From: Ruminococcus sp.
GTDB lineage: Bacteria > Bacillota > Clostridia > Oscillospirales > Ruminococcaceae
Length of the DNA stretch: 64,000 nt
Reading direction: 5' to 3'
Assembly: GCA_017534595.1 (NCBI GenBank)
Contig: JAFXVY010000113.1
Location: forward strand, 186,001 to 250,000
The stretch's first letter is position 1, and every line of letters starts with the position of its first letter. Position numbers and translations under genes: made by a program. Below, piece after piece: positions 9,559 to 17,669 of the stretch. The notes below the pieces were generated by a model, which saw nothing but the letters and a program-made list of their open reading frames with translations, was not told where the DNA came from and did no database searches.

Positions 9559-11655
9559 TCATTCCTCTGAGCCGCCGGACAGGCTGTGCTGATATCCGCA
9601 GCCCTCCTTGTGGCAGACGAGCGTACCGTTCTTGCCGCCCTTCTGGAACAGAGTCGAGCCGCACTTGGGGCACTTCTGCTCGGTGGGGATATCCCAGGTC
9701 ATGAAGCTGCAGGTTGGGTTATCCTCGCAGCCGTAATACTTCTTGCCGCGCTTGGATTTCTTGAGCAGCACTCTCTTTCCGCAGAAGGGGCATACCCCGC
9801 CGGAATCCTCAACGATCTTGCGGGTATTGGTACACTCCGGGAAGCCGGAGCAGGCCATGAATTTGCCGTACCTTCCGATCTTGATGACCATGGGCTTGCC
9901 GCACTTCTCGCAGACCTCGTCGGTTGCCTCGTCCGGGATCCTGATGCGCTTGCCGTCCATAGCCTCCTCTGCCTTGCCGAGCTCGTCGGAGAGCTCGCGG
10001 TAGAAGTTCTCGAGGGTCTTGGTCCAGATCATCGTGCCGTCCTCGACGCGGTCGAGGTTAAGCTCCATATTGGCCGTGAACTTTACGTCCACGATCTTGT
10101 CAAAATGCTCCTTCATCAGCTCGTTCGTGACCTCTCCGAGAGGCGTGGGTCTGAGCTGCTTGCCGTCGCGCTCGATATAGCTCCTTGCGAGTATCGTCGA
10201 GATCGTGGGAACGTAGGTCGAAGGACGGCCTATGCCGGTCTCCTCAAACGCCTTTACAAGAGAAGCCTCGGTGTAGCGCGGGGGCGGCTGGGTGAAGTGC
10301 TGAACGCCGTCCAGCGACTTGAGTTTGAGCACGTCGTTTTTCTTGAGCGGAGGAAGAACGCTCTTATTCTCCTCGTCGTTATCGTTGGCCTCTTCGTAAA
10401 GAGCCGTGAAACCGTCGAACTTAACGGAGTAGCCCGAAGCCTTGAAGCCGCAGCCGTTAGCGTCGATATCCACCGAAACGGTATCGAGCAGACAGTTGGA
10501 CATCTGGCTTGCGATAAATCTCTCCCAGATCAGCTTATAGAGCTTATACTGGTCTGAGGACACTCCGCTTGCTTTAACAAGCTCGGGGACGAGCTCGGGA
10601 TGTGCGGGTCTGATAGCCTCATGACCGTCCTGGGCGTTGCCCTTGGACTTATATTTCTTGGGGGCATCGGGGATATAGTTCTCACCGAAATTCTCCCTGA
10701 TATACTTGTACGCCGCGTCCCTCGCCTCGTCGGAAACACGGGTACTGTCAGTTCTCATATAGGTGATGAGACCGGTAACGCCCATGCCCTTGATATCCAC
10801 GCCCTCATACAACTCCTGGGCGGTCTTCATGGTGCGCTTGCCCTGGAACGAGAGCCTGCGCGAAGCCTCCTGCTGGAGGGTCGAGGTAGTGAACGGTGCT
10901 GCGGGGGATTTCTTGTGAACGCTCTTCTTGATGCTCGTTACGGTATAAACGGCGTTCTCGAGCCTCTTGAGGATACCGTCGGTGCTCTCCTTGTCGGCGA
11001 GCTCGATCTTGGTACCGTCAACGGTTGCAAGCTTGGCGGTAAAGGGCTTCTTGCTGCCCGATGCAAGGAGCTTAGCGTCTATCGACCAGTACTCCTGCGG
11101 CACGAAGGCTCTGATCTCCTCCTCGCGGTCGCAGATCATTCTCACAGCCACAGACTGTACTCTGCCCGCCGAAAGACCTCTCCTGATCTTTCTCCAGAGG
11201 AAAGGCGAGATCTTATAGCCCACGAGCCTGTCGAGTACGCGCCTTGCCTGCTGCGCATTGACGAGGTTTATATCTATCGAACGCGGAGCACTCATACCCG
11301 ACTTGATGCCGCTCTCGGTCAGCTCGTTGAAAGTGACTCTGTTCATATCCTTGAGATCAAGGCCGAGCAGCTGAGCAAGGTGCCATGAAATAGCCTCTCC
11401 CTCACGGTCGGGGTCGCTCGCGAGATAGACGTGACCGCTTTTCTGAGCAAGCTTCTTGATGCTCCTGATCGTTTCTTCCTTTTCCTTGATATTCACATAC
11501 TGCGGGGCGAAATCGTGCTCGATATCAACGCCGAGCCTCGACTTGGGGAGATCCCTGACGTGCCCCTTGGATGCAACGACCTCATATCCGTCACCGACAT
11601 ATCTTTTGATCGTTCTAATTTTAGTCGGCGACTCAACAATTATCAGATCAGACAA
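9559..11655 (-). CDS. topA: DNA topoisomerase I (type IA)
   Basis: TopA relaxes negatively supercoiled DNA by transient single-strand cleavage. The TOPRIM domain starts LIIVESPTKIRTIK and carries the DPDREGEA metal site (81-88). The active-site Tyr is Y299 in GLITYMRTDSTR. Three C-terminal zinc-ribbon repeats follow (CEKCGKP, CPFCGKR, CPKCGST, each with a second Cys pair). Length 698 is typical. The initiator appears to be TTG at 11655, preceded at good spacing by GGAG; no in-frame ATG is close. It lies 18 bp after dprA. Confidence 0.97.
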   Translation of the reverse strand: MSDLIIVESPTKIRTIKRYVGDGYEVVASKGHVRDLPKSRLGVDIEHDFAPQYVNIKEKEETIRSIKKLAQKSGHVYLASDPDREGEAISWHLAQLLGLDLKDMNRVTFNELTESGIKSGMSAPRSIDINLVNAQQARRVLDRLVGYKISPFLWRKIRRGLSAGRVQSVAVRMICDREEEIRAFVPQEYWSIDAKLLASGSKKPFTAKLATVDGTKIELADKESTDGILKRLENAVYTVTSIKKSVHKKSPAAPFTTSTLQQEASRRLSFQGKRTMKTAQELYEGVDIKGMGVTGLITYMRTDSTRVSDEARDAAYKYIRENFGENYIPDAPKKYKSKGNAQDGHEAIRPAHPELVPELVKASGVSSDQYKLYKLIWERFIASQMSNCLLDTVSVDIDANGCGFKASGYSVKFDGFTALYEEANDNDEENKSVLPPLKKNDVLKLKSLDGVQHFTQPPPRYTEASLVKAFEETGIGRPSTYVPTISTILARSYIERDGKQLRPTPLGEVTNELMKEHFDKIVDVKFTANMELNLDRVEDGTMIWTKTLENFYRELSDELGKAEEAMDGKRIRIPDEATDEVCEKCGKPMVIKIGRYGKFMACSGFPECTNTRKIVEDSGGVCPFCGKRVLLKKSKRGKKYYGCEDNPTCSFMTWDIPTEQKCPKCGSTLFQKGGKNGTLVCHKEGCGYQHSLSGGSEE

Positions 11656-11673
11656 TTTCCATTCTCCATTCCG

Positions 11674-12864
11674 CTATGCTCTCGCATACCTCTTTCCGGG
11701 AAGCGACAGGACATAGCCGTTTAATTCCAGCATAGTAAGCGCTGCAAGCACCTCTGAGATATCCAGCCCGAGCCTCGATGCGATGACATCGGCGAGCAGC
11801 GGACCGTCTGCAAGCAGCGTGCAAATATTCTTTACATTACCCTCGAGACTGCTTATATCCTTTAGCTTTGCAGCCGGGGCAGATCTTTCCTGTTTGGGTT
11901 TGCGCTGTACCTTGTGCGCAGCAGCGGGAAAGCTCTCCCGGAAGAAAGAGTAATCCTCGGCGCTGCGGTATCCGACGCTGTCATAGCCGAGGCGCTGTAT
12001 CCCCTCATGTGCCACGCAGAAGAGCACATCCTGCTCCGAGAACACGGGTATGCAGCCCTTGCGGAGCAGTGCCGCCTGACCCGAATATCTCGGGTCGGTT
12101 ATATCATGCGGCGGCACAACGAGCAGATCCTTGCCCTGAGCTATCGCCCTGGCGCAGATATCGAGCCCCTTGCTCTGAGCCGAGCCCTCGATGTAAACGA
12201 CGGCGTCAACGAGAGCAGCCATGATGCGGTTCCTTTCACCGAAGTGGGGAACGCGCATATCGAACTTATCGCAGAGCTCCGAGATGATCGCTCCGCCGCT
12301 TCCGGTCACCATATTCGCTGTATCGTCATCATAATAATGCTCGATGGCGACTCCGCTGACTCCAAGTGCCGGAGAGCCTTCATCGCAGGCCGCCTTGACG
12401 GCAAGGGTATCCGTCCCGGGAGAAAGACCCGAAACTATTACGCAGCCGCTCTTGGCAAGCTTGGAGCTCAGCATTTCCGTTACCGTGACCGAATACTCCG
12501 AGGGTTCGCGGGCTCCCGCGATACACACGGCAAGGCTATCGTCCAAAAAGTCAAGGCTCCCTTTCACGAATATAACTGCGGGAGGATTTGAAGTCTCCCT
12601 CAGACGTTCGGGATAGCCCTCACTTTCATAGCAATAGACTTTAATACCGCGGCTCTCGTATTCAGCCACCGCCTGCTCTGCCGAACGCAGATCAAGCTTT
12701 CTTATCCTTTCGGCATCCACCGAAGAAATGTCCTTCACACGCCCGTTTATCAGCGCCTCGGCAAATTCGGCAGCGGAAGCATACTCTCTTCCGAGCGTCC
12801 AGATCCTGCGGTCAGCGGGGCCGAACACCGAAACGAGCCAGAACCAGTAAGCACAGACATCCAT
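11674..12864 (-). CDS. dprA: DNA-processing protein DprA
   Basis: DprA binds incoming single-stranded DNA in natural transformation and loads RecA. The central Rossmann-like domain is recognisable (AVCIAGAREPSEY, CVIVSGLSPGTDTLA, FGERNRIMAALVDAVVYIEGSAQSKG), and the C-terminal region (about 330-396) looks like the winged-helix DprA extension. I start it at the ATG at 12864, which forms a TGATG overlap with the upstream methyltransferase stop; the frame is open nine codons further. The N-terminal domain is divergent, but the Rossmann motifs are clear. No other competence genes are in the window. Confidence 0.92.
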   Translation of the reverse strand: MDVCAYWFWLVSVFGPADRRIWTLGREYASAAEFAEALINGRVKDISSVDAERIRKLDLRSAEQAVAEYESRGIKVYCYESEGYPERLRETSNPPAVIFVKGSLDFLDDSLAVCIAGAREPSEYSVTVTEMLSSKLAKSGCVIVSGLSPGTDTLAVKAACDEGSPALGVSGVAIEHYYDDDTANMVTGSGGAIISELCDKFDMRVPHFGERNRIMAALVDAVVYIEGSAQSKGLDICARAIAQGKDLLVVPPHDITDPRYSGQAALLRKGCIPVFSEQDVLFCVAHEGIQRLGYDSVGYRSAEDYSFFRESFPAAAHKVQRKPKQERSAPAAKLKDISSLEGNVKNICTLLADGPLLADVIASRLGLDISEVLAALTMLELNGYVLSLPGKRYARA

Positions 12865-13676
12865 CACTTCTGCCCCCTTGTCATCTCCCACAGCAGGATA
12901 GTTCCCGCTGCTGCAGCGTTGAGCGAATTGATATTCCCTTTCATCCCGATAGTGACCTTATTCGAGCACATGGCGACATGGCTTTCGGGGAGTCCTCTTC
13001 CCTCGTTGCCGATAACAACGGCGCAGCCGCCCTCAAAGTCAAAATCAAGCACAGAAGTCCCGCCGCTGATAACTGCGGCGGCAGTCCTGATGCCCTTATC
13101 AGCGAAAGCGGACATCAGCGCATCGGTATCGTTCTCTATGCAGACGTTAACTCTCATAAGGCTCCCCACCGCCGATCTCACGACCTTGGGGTTATAGAGA
13201 TCGACGCAGTGCCCTGTCAGCACGATGCCGTCAACACCTACGGCATCTGCTGTTCTGAGCATCGTCCCGAGATTGCCGGGATCCTGCAGACCGTCAAGGA
13301 TGAGATACTTCCCGCCGGGTCTGAGCATCTCGCTCGAGAACGGCTTATCGACGTTCTTCACAACGGCGAAAACTCCCTGCCCCGACTCTGTATCAGCGAT
13401 CCTTGCGGCAATATCCTCAGTGATCTCGAAGCGCATATCCTCCGGAAGACCGAGCAGGCTGCCTACGGGCAGGTGATCCGCGCAGGACTCAAGCGTCTGC
13501 GGGACGTAGTAAAGCGCGCAAAGACGCACTTCTCCCCGTGCAAACGCCTCGGCTGCGTCAATGCAGCCCCTTACCCCTTCGATCACGAATTCGCCAGCTT
13601 CGGCTCTTGCCTTCCTGTCGGAAATGAGCTTTGCAAGGCGCTTGATCTTAGGGTTATCCCTGCTTGAAATCACCAT
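12864..13676 (-). CDS. TrmH/SpoU-family RNA 2'-O-ribose methyltransferase
   Basis: A SPOUT-class methyltransferase likely to modify rRNA at a ribose 2'-OH. It opens with the substrate-binding start VISSRDNPKIKRLAKL. The C-terminal SpoU domain has the three family motifs: GLQDPGNLGTMLRTADA, VIGNEGRGLPESH and NSLNAAAAGTILLWE, which form the knotted SAM site. The ATG at 13676 was chosen because homologues start at this point and the extra 21 in-frame codons upstream enter the terminator hairpin of rplT. Proteins of this type are often called RlmB-like, but the target nucleotide cannot be read from sequence. Confidence 0.9.
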   Translation of the reverse strand: MVISSRDNPKIKRLAKLISDRKARAEAGEFVIEGVRGCIDAAEAFARGEVRLCALYYVPQTLESCADHLPVGSLLGLPEDMRFEITEDIAARIADTESGQGVFAVVKNVDKPFSSEMLRPGGKYLILDGLQDPGNLGTMLRTADAVGVDGIVLTGHCVDLYNPKVVRSAVGSLMRVNVCIENDTDALMSAFADKGIRTAAAVISGGTSVLDFDFEGGCAVVIGNEGRGLPESHVAMCSNKVTIGMKGNINSLNAAAAGTILLWEMTRGQK

Positions 13677-13710
13677 AATCCTCACTCTTTCGGACTGAAT
13701 ATCAAAGGCG

Positions 13711-13759
13711 TTATTAAACAACAAAACACGCAAGCTCACAGAACGTGCGTGTTGTTGTT
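13711..13759 (-). terminator. terminator of the infC-rpmI-rplT operon
   Basis: On the minus strand, immediately after the rplT stop, a long hairpin forms between 13746-13759 and 13717-13732 (core TGCGTGTTGTTGTT against its complement with a two-base bulge), followed by a short T-rich tract. Its position between rplT and the next gene supports termination; the T-tract is weak, so read-through into the downstream methyltransferase gene is possible. Confidence 0.6.
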
Positions 13760-13762
13760 ATA

Positions 13763-14116
13763 TTAGAGCGCAGCCTTAGCCTTCTCTGCGATCGCGGTGA
13801 AAGCCGCGGGATCGTTGATAGCGATCTCGGAGAGCATCTTTCTGTTGAGAGTGATGCCTGCCTTGTTGAGACCGTTCATAAAGGTCGAGTAGTTCATACC
13901 GTTGAGCTTGCAGGCTGCGGAGATCCTTGTGATCCAAAGTCTTCTGAAATCTCTCTTCTTCTGCTTTCTGCCGATGTATGCGTACTGGCCGCTCTTCATA
14001 ACGGCCTGCTTGGCCATCTTGAAATGCTTGCTCTTGGCGCCGAAGTAGCCCTTTGCAAGTCTGAGGACCTTATTTCTTCTCTTGCGAGTCATCATTGCTC
14101 CCTTAACACGAGCCAT
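13763..14116 (-). CDS. rplT: 50S ribosomal protein L20
   Basis: L20 binds 23S rRNA early in 50S assembly and in several bacteria represses its own operon. The 117-residue protein starts [18 protein letters not shown], the basic N-terminal extension of L20, and contains [16 protein letters not shown]. It is the third gene after infC and rpmI. ATG at 14116 with an AGGAGG site upstream. Confidence 0.98.
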   Translation of the reverse strand: MARVKGAMMTRKRRNKVLRLAKGYFGAKSKHFKMAKQAVMKSGQYAYIGRKQKKRDFRRLWITRISAACKLNGMNYSTFMNGLNKAGITLNRKMLSEIAINDPAAFTAIAEKAKAAL

Positions 14117-14162
14117 AGTAAATTACCTCCTGAAATTATTTTTTACATTCCCTACAACTCGT

Positions 14163-14360
14163 TTACTTGTAAGGGATAAGAGCGATTACGTTCTTGATGT
14201 TGGTCTCATCTGCATAAGCAGCGTTTCTCAGGATCCTCTTGCGCTTGTGATCCTTCTGATTGAGTCTGTGTCTCTTGTTGGTGTGCTGGAACTTCACCTT
14301 ACCGCTGCCTGTAACGGAAAAGCGCTTCTTGGCACCGGAATGAGTTTTGATCTTAGGCAT
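14163..14360 (-). CDS. rpmI: 50S ribosomal protein L35
   Basis: L35 is a small basic protein of the large ribosomal subunit. The 65-residue product begins [20 protein letters not shown] and has the typical [16 protein letters not shown] core. It lies between infC (18 bp) and rplT (46 bp) in the standard order. ATG at 14360 preceded by AAGGAGG. Confidence 0.98.
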   Translation of the reverse strand: MPKIKTHSGAKKRFSVTGSGKVKFQHTNKRHRLNQKDHKRKRILRNAAYADETNIKNVIALIPYK

Positions 14361-14378
14361 AAATTTATCCTCCTTAAA

Positions 14379-14900
14379 TTATTTGTTGGTCTTCGGAGAA
14401 ACGAACATCACAAGGCTTCGCCCCTCCATCTTGGACGGCTTGTCAACAACACCGTGCTCCGATATGGCTTCCTTGAACTTCTTGAGAAGCTCCTCACCGA
14501 ACTGTGGATGAGCGACCGTTCTTTTGCGGAACCGAACCGAAACCTTCAGTTTATCTCCCCCGTCAAGGAATTTGATAGCCTGACTGACTTTAGTATTGAA
14601 ATCATGGGTGTCGATCGTGGACGACATCCTGATCTCCTTGATCTCCATAGTCTTCTGATTTTTTCTTGCTTCCTTCTCGCGCTTCTGCTGTTCAAAAAGG
14701 AACTTGCCGTAATCCATGATGCGGCATACAGGCGGTGTTGCCTGCGGAGCGATCTTTACAAGATCAAGGTCCTTTTCCTCAGCGATCGCAAGAGCTTCCT
14801 TAGCGGACAGGATCCCTAACTGATCACCATTCTCGTCGATGACACGCAGCTCTTTATCGCGTATCTCTTCGTTGATCTGGTATTCTTTGCTGTTGCTTAT
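14379..14900 (-). CDS. infC: translation initiation factor IF-3, starting at an AUA codon
   Basis: IF-3 keeps 30S subunits free and checks initiator codon pairing. The C-terminal domain is clear (DYGKFLFEQQKREKEARKNQ, KVSVRFRKR), but the first in-frame ATG at 14717 would delete the N-terminal domain. Reading upstream gives a proper N domain (IRDKELRVIDENGDQLGI, AEEKDLDLVKIAPQATPPVC) back to an ATA at 14900, eight bases after GGAGG, with no ATG, GTG or TTG available. This yields 173 residues, the normal IF-3 length. Non-AUG starts of infC (AUU in E. coli) underlie IF-3 autoregulation, so an AUA start fits that scheme. Confidence 0.93.
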   Translation of the reverse strand: MSNSKEYQINEEIRDKELRVIDENGDQLGILSAKEALAIAEEKDLDLVKIAPQATPPVCRIMDYGKFLFEQQKREKEARKNQKTMEIKEIRMSSTIDTHDFNTKVSQAIKFLDGGDKLKVSVRFRKRTVAHPQFGEELLKKFKEAISEHGVVDKPSKMEGRSLVMFVSPKTNK

Positions 14901-15053
14901 AACTCAGCACCTCCAATATAAAATAAAACAGGTACGAACAAGATCCGCACCCGACAAAACATACACTCCCCATTCCGCGGGAGTGATACGATCTGTATTG
15001 ACCTCTTTGCTCATTCGCTGGAGGTGAGGACGGATCACAGTCCTTCTTTGTTC
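14901..15053 (-). promoter_or_regulatory. structured infC leader, candidate ribosomal-protein (L20-type) autoregulatory leader
   Basis: About 150 nt separate the predicted transcription start from the infC start. The RNA can form a local hairpin (ACTCCC with GGGGAGT, around 14961-14982) enclosed by a longer-range pairing of GATCCG with CGGATC near the two ends. Such leaders bound by L20 are known upstream of infC in Firmicutes. Assignment rests on position and foldability; I could not test it against a covariance model. Confidence 0.5.
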
Positions 15054-15059
15054 TGAAAT

Positions 15060-15088
15060 ATTATACACCACATTTCCCCGTTTGTCAA
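15060..15088 (-). promoter_or_regulatory. consensus vegetative promoter of infC-rpmI-rplT
   Basis: On the minus strand, TTGACA (15088-15083) and TATAAT (15065-15060) match the consensus exactly, with a 17-bp spacer. It sits directly downstream of the terminator of the AAA+ gene. Confidence 0.88.
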
Positions 15089-15117
15089 GGGGTTTTTTCA
15101 AATTTTTTGCCGGCATA

Positions 15118-15160
15118 CGCAAAAGAGCTCTGCGCTCCCCTTTTCGGAGGGCGCAGAGCA
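15118..15160 (-). terminator. terminator after the AAA+ ATPase gene
   Basis: On the minus strand a perfect 9-bp stem GCTCTGCGC/GCGCAGAGC (15159-15151 with 15135-15127), extended by inner pairs, is followed by TCTTTT. The open reading frame that reads straight through this hairpin is therefore suspect (see the AAA+ entry). Confidence 0.85.
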
Positions 15161-15167
15161 TACGTTT

Positions 15168-16672
15168 TTAATCTCTTGCGTTGGGGTTGAGAGCGAGGTG
15201 CTCGATCTTGGAGAAGTCCACTGCATGGTAGGTCCCCTGAAGTAATCCTCGAAGCCGTACTTTCTCATGAACTTCTGACAGTGATAGCTGATCTTCATCT
15301 CGTTATAGAGGTAAGACAGCTCGTCGCCGTTATCATAAACAGCCTCAACAAAGGTAAATGCGTTCTGCATCTTCTTGATAGCCTGATCGGTAACTGCGAT
15401 CATCTTGTTGAGGGTAACACCGAACTCCTGCATTACGCACTGAACGGCTCTCGGGTTATCTCTGCACTTGGTGGTCTTGTCCATATAGATACCGAGGCTG
15501 TAGATGATCCAGTGCATGATCCTCTTGTTGGAGGGCGAAATCACACGGGCTCTGGACAGCTTCTCGAGCTTGGCCTGCTCACGCATGATGTGCTGCGAGA
15601 GGATCTCACGGTTGGAGAAGTTGGCATTCAGTCTCGAGATGGTATCCTGGAGGATGGGGTGGAGCTGCTTGAGCATCTTCTCCATCTCAAGGCTTTCCTT
15701 CATAGTCCTCGAAACGCTCTCGATGATCATGCCGAAGAGAAGTCTCTTCTCGTCGGGATCTGCGAGCTTGGCCGACTCTATGATATCCTCGGAAACATTG
15801 CCCTCAAGGATATCGTCAACATAATACTTGTTGTAGTACTCAACATACTTGCTGTAATAGTTGAGGAATCTTCCTGCTATGGGGATATCCTGGATATACT
15901 GCTCGACGAGAGTATTGTCGATATTGATGCCGTCCTCCTCATAGAGGAGCATCATTTCGGAAAGATCTTCCCAGCCTCTGGCGGTAACGAAGCTTACGAT
16001 GCTGCCGTCAGCGCTCTTGCCGATATGGTAGAAGTCATCCTCCTTGCTCTCAAGGAAGCAGGTGATAGCGGTATGTATATGCTGCTTGTAAGCATATTCC
16101 TTCCAGATCTTGAAATCAGGCTCAACATCGACCTTCTTAAGACGGTCGAGGGTAACGACGTCGAACTCGTTAACGGATTTGTTGAACTCGGGCGGGTTAC
16201 CAGCGGTACAAACGACCCAGCCGTGAGGGATCTGATGCTTACCGAGCATCTTGTACTGGAGGAACTGGAGCATAACCGGAGCCAGCGACTCGGATACGCA
16301 GTTGATCTCATCGAGGAAGAGTATGCCTTCCTTGATGCCGGTAGCCTCAATGGTATCGTACAGCATCGCAACGATCTCACTCATGGTATATTCGGAGATC
16401 TGGAAATCGGCACCGGTATAGTTACGGTGAACGATCTGAGCCAGACCGAGAACAGACTGTCTTGTATGGTGGGTCATGGAATAGGCAACAAGGCTTATGC
16501 CCGTTTCCTGCGCGATCTGTTCCATGATCGCGGTCTTTCCTATACCGGGAGCACCCATCAGAAATACGGGGCGCTGCCTTTCGAGCGGGATCCTGTACTC
16601 ACCGAATTCATCTTTCATAAGATAAGCGGTTATAGCATTCTGTATCTGCTGTTTAGCCTCTTTAATATTCAT
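15168..16672 (-). CDS. MoxR-like AAA+ ATPase, apparent frameshift near the 3' end
   Basis: A cytoplasmic AAA+ ATPase with Walker A GAPGIGKT (40-47 from the ATG at 16672) and Walker B ILFLDE (117-122); the helical C-terminal half is about 300 residues. MoxR-type ATPases act as chaperones, usually with a VWA partner, but none is adjacent. The uninterrupted frame runs to 15098, passing through a strong terminator with a low-complexity tail. A one-base shift at the C run 15234-15237 instead gives a plausible tail (TYHAVDFSKIEHLALNPNAR) ending at a TAA at 15168, just before the hairpin, for about 501 residues. I take 15168 as the intended end. A ribosome site GGAGG precedes 16672. Confidence 0.8.
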
Positions 16673-16735
16673 TTTCCGACCTCCGCTGATGGGATAATAC
16701 GTCAAAAATGCCCGGAGACATTTTCACACATTATT

Positions 16736-16764
16736 ATTATAAACTATCTACAAATAACTGTCAA
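16736..16764 (-). promoter_or_regulatory. promoter of the AAA+ ATPase gene
   Basis: Minus-strand TTGACA (16764-16759), 17-bp spacer, TATAAT (16741-16736), about 65 bp upstream of the ATG at 16672. Confidence 0.85.
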
Positions 16765-16836
16765 TAGGTTTTCAAAACTTTGTCTTATGATACAAATAAC
16801 CTTGTTTAAATATGTACGAAATGCAACAATGGGGTC

Positions 16837-17511
16837 TCAGGGCGAGCTGTTGCGGTCTGCGATGATATTGTTGATATTCTGCATCTCGGTATCGAGCTCC
16901 TGTATGGCCTTGGCACAGATCTTTAGCCTGTATCTCAGATCCTCGGCGACCTCGTTGTCGGATTTATACTTGAGCTTATGCTCGAGGCTCGCCCAGAAAT
17001 CCATGGCTATCGTGCGTATCTGTATCTCCACGGGTATGGGTACCGCGCCGTCCGATAGGAACACCGGCACCTCGACTATAAGGTGAAGGCTCTGGTAGCC
17101 GGAAGCCTTGGGAGTCTTGATATAGTCCCTGCGGCGGATAAGCGTAACGTCGCTCTGACTCAGCAGCATCGACTCGACCTTGTAGATGTCGTCGATATAG
17201 TTGCAGATCACTCTTATTCCGGCGATATCGGTGACGTTGGCTTTTATGTTCTCGAGCGTGACCTCGAGCTTCTTCTCCTTGACCTTGTCTATTATGCTTT
17301 TTATGGACTTGAGCCTTGACTCTATATGGTGGATCGGGTTGTAGGAATACTTGGTCTGGAACTCCTCATCGAGTATCTCGAGCTTTGTTCTTATCTCACG
17401 GATGCCCGAATTGTAGGTCATCATCTGATTGAGGAAGTCCCGTATGCTCATTTCAAGAGAATCCTCGAGCAGCAGCTGCATCTCGCTGCTCATGGCGATG
17501 TTTTCATTCAA
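16837..17511 (-). CDS. small alarmone synthetase (RelA/SpoT synthetase domain only)
   Basis: Synthesises (p)ppGpp from GTP/GDP and ATP. It has the synthetase domain without an HD hydrolase, TGS or ACT domain: ITDIAGIRVI-type motif (VTDIAGIRVICNY), KTPKASGYQSLHLIV, and EIQIRTIAMDFWASLEHKL. I start it at TTG 17511, seven bases after GGAGG, giving 224 residues, which fits RelQ/YjbM-type enzymes; the frame stays open to 17592 but the extra residues look unstructured and the -10 element begins at 17597. With the long Rel at 29.9 kb, the window holds two alarmone synthetases. Confidence 0.9.
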   Translation of the reverse strand: MNENIAMSSEMQLLLEDSLEMSIRDFLNQMMTYNSGIREIRTKLEILDEEFQTKYSYNPIHHIESRLKSIKSIIDKVKEKKLEVTLENIKANVTDIAGIRVICNYIDDIYKVESMLLSQSDVTLIRRRDYIKTPKASGYQSLHLIVEVPVFLSDGAVPIPVEIQIRTIAMDFWASLEHKLKYKSDNEVAEDLRYRLKICAKAIQELDTEMQNINNIIADRNSSP

Positions 17512-17596
17512 GGGAACACCTCCGATCGTATTTACTTTGTAAGGGCCTGCGGGCTTTCGGAGATGCCCTCCGGTGCCGGCATTTTGACCCATTTAT

Positions 17597-17625
17597 ATTA
17601 TACCACTAATTACACAAAAAGTAAA
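17597..17625 (-). promoter_or_regulatory. promoter of the small alarmone synthetase gene
   Basis: Minus-strand TTTACT (17625-17620), 17-bp spacer, TATAAT (17602-17597). The start of transcription would fall near 17590, leaving a leader of about 80 nt before the TTG. Confidence 0.7.
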
Positions 17626-17669
17626 GAGGTTTTTGTGTTATTTTGTGCTGTTTTTCATAACTTTTTTAC

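Noticed and set aside
14163..15161. Other frames across the infC leader, including an 85-codon minus-strand frame at 14904-15161
   Set aside because: It spans a consensus promoter and a terminator of the AAA+ gene and has no ribosome site.
15281..17086. 601-codon plus-strand frame opposite the AAA+ and alarmone synthetase genes
   Set aside because: It crosses two genes and their promoter on the other strand; no ribosome site, and no protein-like features of its own.
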